Both the position numbers and the translations under genes were made by a program. From positions 148,340 through 212,339 of the forward strand of contig JAKSMI010000004.1 in NCBI GenBank assembly GCA_024400635.1: DNA of 64,000 nucleotides. The letters are read 5' to 3'. Below the pieces are notes generated by a model. The model was not told the origin of the DNA. It saw only the letters and a list, made by a program, of their open reading frames with translations, and did not search any database. Source of the DNA: Bacteroidales bacterium. GTDB taxonomy: Bacteria > Bacteroidota > Bacteroidia > Bacteroidales > WCHB1-69. Position 1 is the first letter of the stretch; each line of letters starts with the position of its first letter. This document shows positions 55,392 to 62,945 of the stretch, piece after piece.

Positions 55392-56307
55392 GAAGTTTAG
55401 AGGCAAAGTCATCAGCTTCCGCCTCTTTTTCTCTATATCCATCGATGATATGATTGCCATCGAATTCTATGAATATGTCTTTTTTGCCATGCAAAAGGAT
55501 ATGAGCCAATTCATGCAAAAAAACAAAGCATAATTGTTTAGCGCTGCGAATGCTATTGGACAATTGTATACAAGGTACTCCTTTTATCCAACGAGCAGCA
55601 CCCAGAACTTTCAATTTTGGCAAAGACGATACAAATACCAAGCAAATTCCCTGTTGCTGACAAAAAGACACCATCAGATTACGTAATTGTTCGGCATCAT
55701 CCACCAACGATTCAACAATTTGCGAAATTCCCGTTTTCAGTTTATTGGCAGAATAGGGTGTGTTGACAGGCATCGGCATTGCTTGCAATTCCCCTTGGCG
55801 AAGCCAAGCGGATAAAGCGTATGGATTAGGAGTCGCCGACAAGGACAGACTAAAAGCCACTTTCAATTTTTGATTAATGTAATAATCGTTCCACGCCTTA
55901 GGAGAACTGAGACCGAAATATGAGAGCAGGTTTTCGGCCCGTTCCTCTGGTACAGTTGTCGCATCAAGCCAATGATGACGAGACATTTCAAGATAAGGAA
56001 AATTTCTGGCCCACGCGACAGATTCCTCTATAAGTGCTTCGCGACGTTTCCTGGCCTTATACTCGTCGTAGATTCGCTGCATTCTGAGCCAGCTATCGGC
56101 TTTGATGCCCGTAACGATTTCGAAACCGACCGCCATATCTGGCGTAATGGAACTCTTGCCACTGATAACGGCTATGACTGTTTGTTCTGGCTTTGTGGAC
56201 TTGACAGCAAACTCCTTAATGCTCATACCCATTTCTTCAAGCTTTTCAGCGAGGATTTCTCCAGGGTGAACAGCCGCTAATTTTTCTTCTTCAACATAAT
56301 AGACCAT
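55372..56307 (-). CDS. HigA-type antitoxin fused to an ImmA/IrrE metallopeptidase domain
   Basis: The 311-residue protein has an N-terminal HigA/VapI-like helix-turn-helix (about 14-75; VHPGEILAEKLEEMGMSIKE, ITPDMAVGFEIVTGI) and a C-terminal M78 peptidase domain with the zinc motif HELAHILLHGKK (about 265) and a downstream EKEAEADDFA. Such fusions act as antitoxin and repressor, possibly cleaving themselves or a partner under stress. It follows the HigB-like toxin gene by 18 bases, in the toxin-first order typical of HigBA. Confidence 0.88.
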   Translation of the reverse strand: MVYYVEEEKLAAVHPGEILAEKLEEMGMSIKEFAVKSTKPEQTVIAVISGKSSITPDMAVGFEIVTGIKADSWLRMQRIYDEYKARKRREALIEESVAWARNFPYLEMSRHHWLDATTVPEERAENLLSYFGLSSPKAWNDYYINQKLKVAFSLSLSATPNPYALSAWLRQGELQAMPMPVNTPYSANKLKTGISQIVESLVDDAEQLRNLMVSFCQQQGICLVFVSSLPKLKVLGAARWIKGVPCIQLSNSIRSAKQLCFVFLHELAHILLHGKKDIFIEFDGNHIIDGYREKEAEADDFASKLLSSRQQ

Positions 56308-56325
56308 AATAACTCCTTTCTTTTT

Positions 56326-56658
56326 TTAGTGGTAATCACATATTTCCATTATCATTAATTCGATAATTTCTATGGTATCCGCATTTTCAATTTCTCTAAC
56401 TGCGGCCCCTTCTTTTTGCGGACAAAATATCAGGCGTAATGGATGTTCTAAATCACAGGCCCACTGTCCCGCTCTTTCTCCTTTTAGTTCATGAAAGCGC
56501 CCTGGCATCAGAATCAGTTCTTTCATGTTCTCTGCAGCGTGCATTGTCATCAATCTTTTAGCAAAAATTTTTGCACATAACGCACCCATCTCCTTCACTT
56601 GTTTCTTTTCGTTTGCAGCCAGCACTGCAAGCTTTTTGGTTTTATAACAAACTTTCAT
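56326..56658 (-). CDS. HigB/RelE-family toxin
   Basis: The 110-residue protein has the RelE/HigB fold pattern: ELILMPGRFHELKGERAGQW matches the central strand-loop before LEHPLRLIFCPQ, and a final IEIIELMIMEI strand follows. It is a predicted ribosome-dependent mRNA interferase. It sits directly upstream of the HigA-ImmA antitoxin and has its own -7 box. Three CAAAAA repeats lie in its 5' leader at about 56661-56680. Confidence 0.85.
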   Translation of the reverse strand: MKVCYKTKKLAVLAANEKKQVKEMGALCAKIFAKRLMTMHAAENMKELILMPGRFHELKGERAGQWACDLEHPLRLIFCPQKEGAAVREIENADTIEIIELMIMEICDYH

Positions 56659-56692
56659 ACGTTTTTGTTTTTGTTTTTGTTATAAGCCGCTG

Positions 56693-56700
56693 CAAAAGTA
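56693..56700 (-). promoter_or_regulatory. -7 promoter box TACTTTTG for the toxin-antitoxin operon
   Basis: A minus-strand TAnnTTTG match followed by C, 34 bases before the toxin ATG. Upstream to 56982 I see only A/T-rich sequence without a gene. Confidence 0.7.
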
Positions 56701-56982
56701 TAAAAAATTTTAATTTACAGCAACTATTAATTATATTTTTTTATCAACAATTTTATCAACAACATAGGATATATTTCTCATCAATAATTTTTTGTCGGCA
56801 AAGATATAAGATTTTTAATTACAAAATACATTTAACATATTGATACATAAATAGTTAAAATTACACATTTCAGATAAAAAGTGACAAAAAAACGATAAAA
56901 AACAGCAGAAAACGCACGAAAAAAATTTTTTATATTTAGAAGACGTCTATATGCAACGATGAATCGTGACATTAGAGAATGC

Positions 56983-57015
56983 AAAAAAAAATCCAGAACA
57001 TTTCTGTTCCGGATT
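56983..57015 (-). terminator. rho-independent terminator of the FISUMP gene
   Basis: The arms AATCC-GAACA/TGTTC-GGATT around TTTC have a T run on the minus strand. Confidence 0.8.
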
Positions 57016-57038
57016 TATAATTATATCAACATGAAATT

Positions 57039-57947
57039 TTAGTCCTTCAGGCACCGCACTGAGCATCCAACGGTTTTGGAAATACAACCTCCATCAATTT
57101 TTGAAATAGCAATATCATTTTCCTGTTGTTTGATTCCTGTCTTACCAATTCCTGAACCAGACACAAATTCTTCGTCAAAATGCAGTCTTCTATAAAAAGC
57201 ATTACCCAAGTCCTGCTGCGTACAACTCCAAAAGGCAGCCACTTCACCATAATTGTCATAGCCTTCAAATCCTGTATATTGTCCTGCGGGAAGTGCTGAA
57301 AAACCAGAAGCATTGTTTTCTTCCATTTTATAACCTATAGCGCATTTATGTTTACTGCTTCGCCATCCGGTTGTTGCAGCCATTGCTTTGGCTATGTAAT
57401 GTTTATACACATCAGGACTTATATGTTGACTTTTGGTATCGCAAGTGTATTCACTATGACTACTGAGATAGGCTGTCAGTTCTGTCCATTCTTCATCGCT
57501 TGGAACGTGCCATCCCGTAGGACAAACACCTTGTATGCCACTAGGATTCAAGAATGAAGTGTTGAATTTGTCACGAGTTACCGCTGTCCAATTATATAAA
57601 TAACCACGACTTGCGACATGGGCGGGTTCGTTTTGTGGAGAAAAACGATACTGATAATTTACATCCATGGAAACAGATGCTTCAATATACGTTCCATCGC
57701 TGTAATGAGTGGTTTTAAGATTTTCCCTCATCCAGCATTGTTTGCCTATCTTTACAGTATTGTAAGTGTTACCATCATAATCTGAGATTTGACTTTCACC
57801 ACAAACGAAAGATGAAGCAATGTTCATTTCGGATTGGGATAACTTTTGAGCGGCATTCTCTTTTAATTCAGAAACATTCATTGTTTGGGCCATTACACAG
57901 GGTAAAAAAAACATGGCCAGAATTACTAAAGGTGGATTTTTTTTCAT
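57039..57947 (-). CDS. FISUMP-domain exported protein
   Basis: The 302-residue product has a signal peptide (cleavage near CVMAQ) and one Fibrobacter succinogenes major paralogous (FISUMP) domain. Its hallmarks are YNTVKIGKQCWMRENLKTTH (about 62-81), a central GVCPTGWHVPSDEEWTELT and the C-terminal GGCISKTVGCSVRCLKD. The fold is C-type-lectin/formylglycine-enzyme-like, and most members have no known function. It lacks a T9SS sorting domain. It lies immediately downstream of a truncated IS30 element. Confidence 0.88.
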   Translation of the reverse strand: MKKNPPLVILAMFFLPCVMAQTMNVSELKENAAQKLSQSEMNIASSFVCGESQISDYDGNTYNTVKIGKQCWMRENLKTTHYSDGTYIEASVSMDVNYQYRFSPQNEPAHVASRGYLYNWTAVTRDKFNTSFLNPSGIQGVCPTGWHVPSDEEWTELTAYLSSHSEYTCDTKSQHISPDVYKHYIAKAMAATTGWRSSKHKCAIGYKMEENNASGFSALPAGQYTGFEGYDNYGEVAAFWSCTQQDLGNAFYRRLHFDEEFVSGSGIGKTGIKQQENDIAISKIDGGCISKTVGCSVRCLKD

Positions 57948-57981
57948 AGTGTTTTTTAGGGTTACTTCGGCAAATGCAGAT

Positions 57982-58353
57982 TCAACTTACAAAGTTATAA
58001 AAAATAGAACTGGGAGTGTTATACTGCAATAATTTTCGTGGTCTGTTATTGATTTTCAACAAGATATTTGCGATGGTATCGTTATTTAAATTACTGATGT
58101 TCATATTTTTAGGGATATATTGTCGGATTAGTTTATTAGTATTTTCCACAGTTCCCTTTTGCCAAGAAGAATAGGGGTCGGTAAAGAAAACGGATGCACC
58201 TAAATTAGTGGCAACGTATTGATGCATAGCAAATTCCCCTCCATTGTCGGTGGTAATGGTTTTCACATGCCTTTTATACGGCTTTAACAGCTTTACGACG
58301 GTTTTAGCGACATCTCTGGCATTTTTTCCCGATGGAAGTTTCTCCATGAGGAG
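57982..58353 (-). pseudogene. 3' fragment of an IS30-family transposase
   Basis: About 121 C-terminal residues remain of a transposase that is normally over 300. The DDE core pieces TTDNGGEFAMH (Asp), GTVENTNKLIRQYIPK (Glu) and NNRPRKLLQYNTPSSIF are typical of IS30. The upstream part is cut off where an oppositely oriented transposase fragment begins (about 58345-58360). The sequence just past the stop (near 57970) probably contains the element's right end. Not functional. Confidence 0.85.
57990..57997 (-). promoter_or_regulatory. candidate -7 box TAACTTTG inside the IS30 fragment, facing the FISUMP gene
   Basis: A minus-strand TAnnTTTG match 42 bases before the FISUMP ATG. It lies within the end of the IS30 reading frame, so the gene may be driven by IS sequence. 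Confidence 0.35.
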
Positions 58354-59384
58354 AAAACAGCACCTCAGTCCGAGACATCAGCAACGGGCTGAGGTCCGCC
58401 ACGGGAAACCTTAACCACCTTGGCATCCGCGAGGCCCCGTCCAAGTCCACCGTGGCCTACCAGAACCGCCATCGGAGTTCCAACGTGTTCAAGGAGATCT
58501 ATTATGCCTGCCTTGAGCATCTTGGACAGCATGCGTTCGGGAAACGGAAGAAGTTCAGGTTCAAGAACCCCATAAAACTGCTGGACTCGACACTCATCTC
58601 CCTATGTCTTTCCGTTTTTGACTGGGCGCATTACAAGACCCACAAGGGGGCCGTAAAGATGCACTCGCTGCTGGACTACGACATGCTGCTTCCGCATTAC
58701 GTCCTTATCACGGACGGAAAGAGGGGGGACAACACGGCTGCCAAGCAGATGCCCGTGGACAAGGGGACGGTGGTGGTGTCCGACCGCTATTATTGTGATT
58801 TCGAGCTCCTGAACCATTGGGACAGCAACGGGGTGTTTTTCGTGGTGCGGCACAAGAGCAATCTCTCGTTCAGGAAGGTGATGGAGAACAACTTGCCACC
58901 GGTCAGGCATCAGAATGTGCTCATAGACGAGATTGTCGAGCTTACCGGCACTCAAACAAGCGGGAAATACCCCAAACAGTTGCGTCGCGTGGTCGTTTAC
59001 AACGAGGAGAAGGGGTTCACCGTCGAGTTGCTCACCAACAACTTCACATGGGCGGCCAGTACCATAGGCGAACTCTACAAGTCAAGGTGGCAGATAGAGA
59101 TATTCTTCAGGCACGTGAAGCAGCTGCTGCACATCAAAAGCTTTGTCGGCACGTCGCAGAACGCGGTGGAGATACAGCTTTGGACGGCCCTGATCACCAT
59201 ACTGATGCTCAAATATCTCCAGTTCAGGGCATCATACGACTGGAATCTGTCCAACCTCGTCGCATCGCTGCGCCTGAACACCTTCACCAAAATGGACCTC
59301 TGGAAATGGCTGAACGAACCGTTCACCCCGCCACCCGACACGCTTGGCAACCCCAATGAGGGGGTTCAACTTTCAATTTTCTGA
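58350..59384 (+). pseudogene. 5'-truncated IS4-family transposase
   Basis: An open frame of 344 codons without a proper start: its first in-frame stop lies at 58347-58349 and a GTG at 58452 is the earliest conventional start. The DDE residues are present in LLDSTLI, VVSDRYYCDF and RWQIEIFFRHVKQ (the IS4 Y-x2-R-x3-E-x6-K signature). About 60 N-terminal residues are missing. The DNA is markedly richer in G+C than its surroundings, a sign of transfer. A possible element end is TTATTTAGGACAGTATTG at about 59437-59454. Confidence 0.85.
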
Positions 59385-59463
59385 TTTTTCTCCCACAACT
59401 GCCCTATTTATCGAAGAATAATATTTTTGGGGAAATTATTTAGGACAGTATTGAAATATTTCA

Positions 59464-59471
59464 TATCTTTG
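59464..59471 (+). promoter_or_regulatory. -7 promoter box TATCTTTG
   Basis: A TAnnTTTG match, 358 bases before the next gene. A transcript from here would carry the long hairpin at 59584-59713. Confidence 0.55.
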
Positions 59472-59583
59472 TCGCCTTAAATTCAAAAATAAGCAAACGA
59501 TTATCAATTAAAATGTATGGCCTATGAAATAATCACATAATTTTATGCACATCATAGAATAGGAAAAAGCGAAGTAGCTCACA

Positions 59584-59713
59584 CTGGAATCACTGAAACT
59601 TGGACACTTTCAGAAATTCTTCCCAGAGTAAGGCGATGACGCTCCCGCCAAACGGCGTGGGCTTTACTCGTTGTAATTGGGAAGAATAGGTAGTCCAAGA
59701 CCTCAGTGATTCC
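59584..59713. repeat. long imperfect inverted repeat (about 130 bases)
   Basis: Four matching blocks pair in nested order: GGAATCACTGA with TCAGTGATTCC, CTTGGAC with GTCCAAG, ATTCTTCCCA with TGGGAAGAAT, and GAGTAA with TTACTC. A CGCC..GGCG tip closes around AAAC. No target-site duplication is evident. Confidence 0.8.
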
Positions 59714-59723
59714 AATGAAGGCG

Positions 59724-59741
59724 AAAAGTGCCACGCTTTTT
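59724..59741 (+). terminator. weak terminator-like hairpin after the long inverted repeat
   Basis: AAAAGTG and CGCTTTT pair (one G-U) around CCA and continue into a T run. It could end a small RNA or act as an attenuator for the operon. Confidence 0.4.
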
Positions 59742-59829
59742 TTATGTGTATTCTTTTCATACTTCCGAGGCACAAAGGGAATGCCGAACCCCTTTGCATA
59801 GTAGGCAGAAAATTATAATCATATTTATT

Positions 59830-60378
59830 ATGTATAAAAAAGTATCTATTATCGTGATTGCCGCAGTGTGTGCAATTGTAATATCCTCTTGCCGTAGCGC
59901 ACTTCCTGTAATTCCGCAGGCAACAAATACTGTGGCGACAGCCAGTTTCAAAGACCTTAATCTTGAACGCGAAGATTATGTCGTCCTCAATACAATTAGT
60001 GCAGAAGCAACCTTGACTGCTCATTATACGAGTACAACGGTATGGGTGGAAGACCCAAATGAAGAATTTAGCATTACTTGGGTGAAGGACTTGAAAACAG
60101 GAGTTTGGTCACCTACGCAAATCAAAGGAATTATGTGCTTGGGTTATTTGAGCAATGATTATTCAGAGTCGCTTATGGACATTCCTCCTTATCCGTATTG
60201 GATTGTCCGCCGTCTGGCTATGTATCGCCTTATCAATGCAGCAAAGGTTTCTGGTGGTGATGGGGTGATTGAACCCACAATATCAACCAACGTTGAACAG
60301 GGAAGAGGCAAGGGAGATATTGTTTACAAAACAACGGCAAGTGCCAAAGTCATTAAAATAAAAGTTGATGGCAAGTAA
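59830..60378 (+). CDS. uncharacterised lipoprotein, first gene of the operon
   Basis: The product has 182 residues from the ATG at 59830, with a lipoprotein signal ending VISSC (Cys about 20). The frame extends 34 codons upstream into the leader, where the residues do not resemble a signal peptide. The C-terminal part (INAAKVSGGDGVIEPTIS, then KTTASAKVIKIKVD) resembles a widespread Bacteroidetes lipoprotein pattern in which 'A-x-x-x-G-D-G-V-x-x-P' precedes a final beta strand. A similar element (NNIDVVVDPVYKI) occurs in the lipoprotein at 62099. Function unknown. The next gene follows after 25 bases. Confidence 0.75.
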   Translation: MYKKVSIIVIAAVCAIVISSCRSALPVIPQATNTVATASFKDLNLEREDYVVLNTISAEATLTAHYTSTTVWVEDPNEEFSITWVKDLKTGVWSPTQIKGIMCLGYLSNDYSESLMDIPPYPYWIVRRLAMYRLINAAKVSGGDGVIEPTISTNVEQGRGKGDIVYKTTASAKVIKIKVDGK

Positions 60379-60403
60379 TAATAAACAATAAGTAAGAATA
60401 ATT

Positions 60404-61381
60404 ATGAAAAAAAGTATTTTATTTGTACTCGCTGTAGTACTAATGTTTGGCGGAACTTCTTGCTCGTTTTGGAAGAAGACGGTAAGCACTGCACCGGCGC
60501 AGCCACAAGTACGCACATTTAATCTTGCCTTGGTAAAGCAACCGCAGGCCGATAAATATGCGAACCTTGAATATGGCATTCGACTCAATGTGCAGGATGT
60601 CAGAGCCAACAATCGCATCATTCAGGTGTATGATGCAAGCCCCACCACTATTCCTGCTGCCACTACAAACCCCTCTGTTTCTTCATTCGTGCCCGAAAGC
60701 GTGCGACGCTATATGCGCACGATGGGGTTCAATCTTGATGCAGATGTAGCTACCGATTATCTGATGCAGTTGGATATCAAGGAATTTCATGTGGACTACC
60801 TCTCGGGGGTAGGTTGGAATGGAACAGTGATTATGGATTTGAAAGTGTTTGACCACGACCGTACCCTTGTCTATCCGACTGTAGAGATAGCTGGTCGGGC
60901 GGCGGTGAGCGGCAGTTCGACATCCAACGAGGTGGCAAATTCTGCTCTCAATAACGCTTTCGCCAATGCTCTCGCCGATGTTGATTGGGATAGAATTGCC
61001 TATTTTTTGCATCGTTCCTCATCGCCCAAGCAGGAAGCGAACAAACAGGTGCAGGGCGAAGGGAATACGGCTCTGGAGCATCTGACGATACATTGGGATG
61101 TCGATTCTCGTCCGCAAGGGGCAGATGTATCGTGGCGCGTGGTCTCTTCCACACCGAATGTAAAAAACCAAAATTACCGTTATCTGAAGACAACGCCCTA
61201 TGAATCCACTGAAACGTTTGACATCAAAGGATTGACATATAACAATGCCGGAGATGTGCAGATTGAGGTAAAGTGTGAAAAAACGGGATATTATACCCAA
61301 AGCAAACGCTTCAACGTACTCTCTGTTATCGACGAAAAGGAAATAAGCGCTTTATTCAGATTGGTGAAGGAGGAGGAGTAA
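60404..61381 (+). CDS. uncharacterised lipoprotein with YajG-like N-terminal domain
   Basis: The 325-residue product has a lipoprotein signal ending GGTSC (Cys about 20). Residues about 30-205 resemble YajG/LPP20-type domains: short strands (YGIRLNVQDVRANNRIIQVY), a helix after SVRRYMRTMGFNLD and a hydrophobic TDYLMQLDIKEFHVDY. The last 100 residues (TIHWDVDSRPQGADVSWRVV onward) form a separate PEGA-like beta domain. Both assignments are inferences from pattern. One base separates it from the next gene, so it is firmly part of the operon. Confidence 0.75.
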   Translation: MKKSILFVLAVVLMFGGTSCSFWKKTVSTAPAQPQVRTFNLALVKQPQADKYANLEYGIRLNVQDVRANNRIIQVYDASPTTIPAATTNPSVSSFVPESVRRYMRTMGFNLDADVATDYLMQLDIKEFHVDYLSGVGWNGTVIMDLKVFDHDRTLVYPTVEIAGRAAVSGSSTSNEVANSALNNAFANALADVDWDRIAYFLHRSSSPKQEANKQVQGEGNTALEHLTIHWDVDSRPQGADVSWRVVSSTPNVKNQNYRYLKTTPYESTETFDIKGLTYNNAGDVQIEVKCEKTGYYTQSKRFNVLSVIDEKEISALFRLVKEEE

Positions 61382-61382
61382 G

Positions 61383-61859
61383 ATGAGACATATTTTACTG
61401 CTATTAATACTAATGTCTTGTGCAGGGTGTGTCTTTGCACAAGACATTATCTCGCTTCGTGATGGAACAAATATAGAAAATGTTAAAGTGCAGAGTATTT
61501 CTGATAGCGAGGTCACATACACACAAAAGAACAAAACCATTTCAATTCCCCGCAATAATGTAGAAGCCGTACTTTATGGAGATGGCAGATTTGAAAGCTT
61601 GCCACGGACTCCCGCTTATGATGCCAGCCCTATTAAGGGAGAAGAACCATACGGTTCTGCCAACGAAGAACGGCAAAGATCGGTATTAAGGAACGAGAAG
61701 CAGGAACAGCTATGGCGTGACAAGTCGTATTCAAAAGAATGTAGACATATGGGCTTAAAAGTTTTTCTTGAAACTTACAACAAAGCTCTCAAAGAAGCAT
61801 ACGATGCTGCTGTGAAGGCCGGCAACGAAGCTGTTCGTGAGTGTAATGGCGGAATGTAA
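61383..61859 (+). CDS. exported protein, third gene of the lipoprotein operon
   Basis: The 158-residue product has a signal sequence ending near SCAGCVFAQ, which could be a lipobox or a signal-peptidase I site. Residues about 24-60 (IISLRDGTNIENVKVQSISD, then VTYTQKNKTISIPRNNVEAV) form the small 'L-x-D-G-x-x-I-x-x-x-V-x-x-I' beta domain common in Bacteroidetes exported proteins. The C-terminal 70 residues are helical and charged. Function unknown. A 46-codon frame overlaps its last 14 bases. Confidence 0.75.
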   Translation: MRHILLLLILMSCAGCVFAQDIISLRDGTNIENVKVQSISDSEVTYTQKNKTISIPRNNVEAVLYGDGRFESLPRTPAYDASPIKGEEPYGSANEERQRSVLRNEKQEQLWRDKSYSKECRHMGLKVFLETYNKALKEAYDAAVKAGNEAVRECNGGM

Positions 61860-61986
61860 AACAAAAACTATAGTAACGTATGAGGAATTGAATGCCTACA
61901 TTTATAAAAACGTAAAGGACGTGGCCGAACTGGTCAACGACAAGCCGCAACATCCGCCGCCGCGATTGATACTTGGAAATCAATGA
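61846..61986 (+). CDS. 46-residue ORF resembling the C-terminal end of a caspase-like peptidase
   Basis: A short frame begins with an ATG overlapping the previous gene by 14 bases. It contains VTYEELNAYIYKNVKDVAEL and ends after PQHPPPRLILGNQ. The pattern 'Y-x-E-L-x-x-Y-I-x-x-N-V-x-x-x-A ... P-Q-x-P' resembles the last helix and tail of bacterial C14 caspase-like proteins, but no catalytic residue is present. It may be a remnant, or a genuine small protein coupled to the operon. Low confidence in function. Confidence 0.4.
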   Translation: MAECKTKTIVTYEELNAYIYKNVKDVAELVNDKPQHPPPRLILGNQ

Positions 61987-62062
61987 AATTGAAATAATTT
62001 ACCGAGCATTATCCATTGTTCAAAAATAAGATATTCGCAGGCACATAAATTCAATCTCAACT

Positions 62063-62090
62063 AAATTTTCGACCTATAGGTCAAAAATTT
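62063..62090. promoter_or_regulatory. 28-bp palindrome immediately upstream of a lipoprotein start
   Basis: AAATTTT-C-GACCTATAGGTC-A-AAAATTT is symmetric except for one central-flank pair. It ends eight bases before the ATG at 62099, where an operator or a start-masking hairpin would act. Confidence 0.55.
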
Positions 62091-62098
62091 AGAATACT

Positions 62099-62605
62099 AT
62101 GAAAAAGAACATATTTACCTTAGTAGCAGTTATTATTGCAGTTTTGCTTTTCACATCTTGCAAATCCGTATCCTATCAAGCAAGAAATGTTGATGTTATC
62201 AACAGAGATATCGTAAGTTCACCCACAGTTGTGGACATTAATGTTGATTTGACCAAGAGAGTCTCATACTCTGATCAACATTTCGTAAAATATCCCCAAG
62301 CCATTGGCAAAAATCAAGTTGAAGAATGCGCATTGCAAGCTGCACGTTACAATTGCATTATGCAAAACAACATCGACGTCGTTGTTGATCCCGTTTACAA
62401 AATTTCTTTCAAAGGCAAAAACAAAGCTAAAATCGAATTGACTGGTATCGCAGGTTACTATAAAGATCCAAGATCTGTATACAACGATGTCAAATCCTTT
62501 GAAAAGATTGACATGGAAACTGTTAAGAAATATTTGTATTTCAACAATCCGACTCTGATTCAGCAGGAAGGCAATGTCAACATCACATTCCCAACAGAAA
62601 AATAA
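62099..62605 (+). CDS. uncharacterised lipoprotein
   Basis: The 168-residue product has a lipoprotein signal ending LLFTSC (Cys about 21). The mature part has SVSYQARNVDVINRDIVSSP, a helix around ECALQAARYNCIMQNN and the strand IDVVVDPVYKISFKG. That arrangement resembles the end of the lipoprotein at 59830, suggesting distant paralogues. Function unknown. It is separated from the operon by 112 bases and a large palindrome, and has a strong terminator. Confidence 0.75.
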   Translation: MKKNIFTLVAVIIAVLLFTSCKSVSYQARNVDVINRDIVSSPTVVDINVDLTKRVSYSDQHFVKYPQAIGKNQVEECALQAARYNCIMQNNIDVVVDPVYKISFKGKNKAKIELTGIAGYYKDPRSVYNDVKSFEKIDMETVKKYLYFNNPTLIQQEGNVNITFPTEK

Positions 62606-62640
62606 TCCTGCGGAACTGAAATATTCCGTTTGATAATTTC

Positions 62641-62679
62641 AACAAAGGTTCCCCTCGTCAGCGGGGAACCTTTGTTTTT
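62641..62679. terminator. bidirectional rho-independent terminator
   Basis: The perfect 14-base arms AACAAAGGTTCCCC/GGGGAACCTTTGTT lie between convergent genes, with a T run on the plus strand. Confidence 0.85.
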
Positions 62680-62902
62680 ATTCAGTTTCTGATTGATTCT
62701 CTTCCAAGAACTTGCGGGCGGCTTCGGCCTGCGAAGATTCTACTTGGACAAACACGCTTTGGGCAAGGCCGACATAAGTAGGTGCATTGGAATTAATAAC
62801 ATAGGCTTCAAATCCACCGGATTCAAGAATGGTACGGATAAGCTCTGCTTCTGCTGGAAAATTGGTGGCTGCCACCGTTTCCAATTTTAATTCATCTTTC
62901 AT
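62678..62902 (-). CDS. DUF2007-family small protein
   Basis: The 74-residue cytoplasmic protein matches DUF2007, a ferredoxin-like 'putative signal transducing protein' family: FPAEAELIRTILESGGFEAY, then SVFVQVESSQAEAARKFLEE. Members are small, widespread in Bacteroidetes and uncharacterised. The stop codon abuts the shared terminator. Confidence 0.85.
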   Translation of the reverse strand: MKDELKLETVAATNFPAEAELIRTILESGGFEAYVINSNAPTYVGLAQSVFVQVESSQAEAARKFLEENQSETE

Positions 62903-62945
62903 GGTTGTTTGAATTTTGGGTTAATAATATTGTTTTCAACTGATT

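Larger units (their letters stand above)
59385..59829 (+). other. structured intergenic leader of the lipoprotein operon
   Basis: It holds, in order, the probable end of the IS4 fragment, a -7 box (59464-59471), a long imperfect hairpin (59584-59713), a terminator-like hairpin (59724-59741) and a CAAAGGG/CCCTTTG hairpin (about 59773-59797). No ORF longer than a few codons before 59830 is convincing. It could be a regulatory leader or an independent small RNA. Confidence 0.5.
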
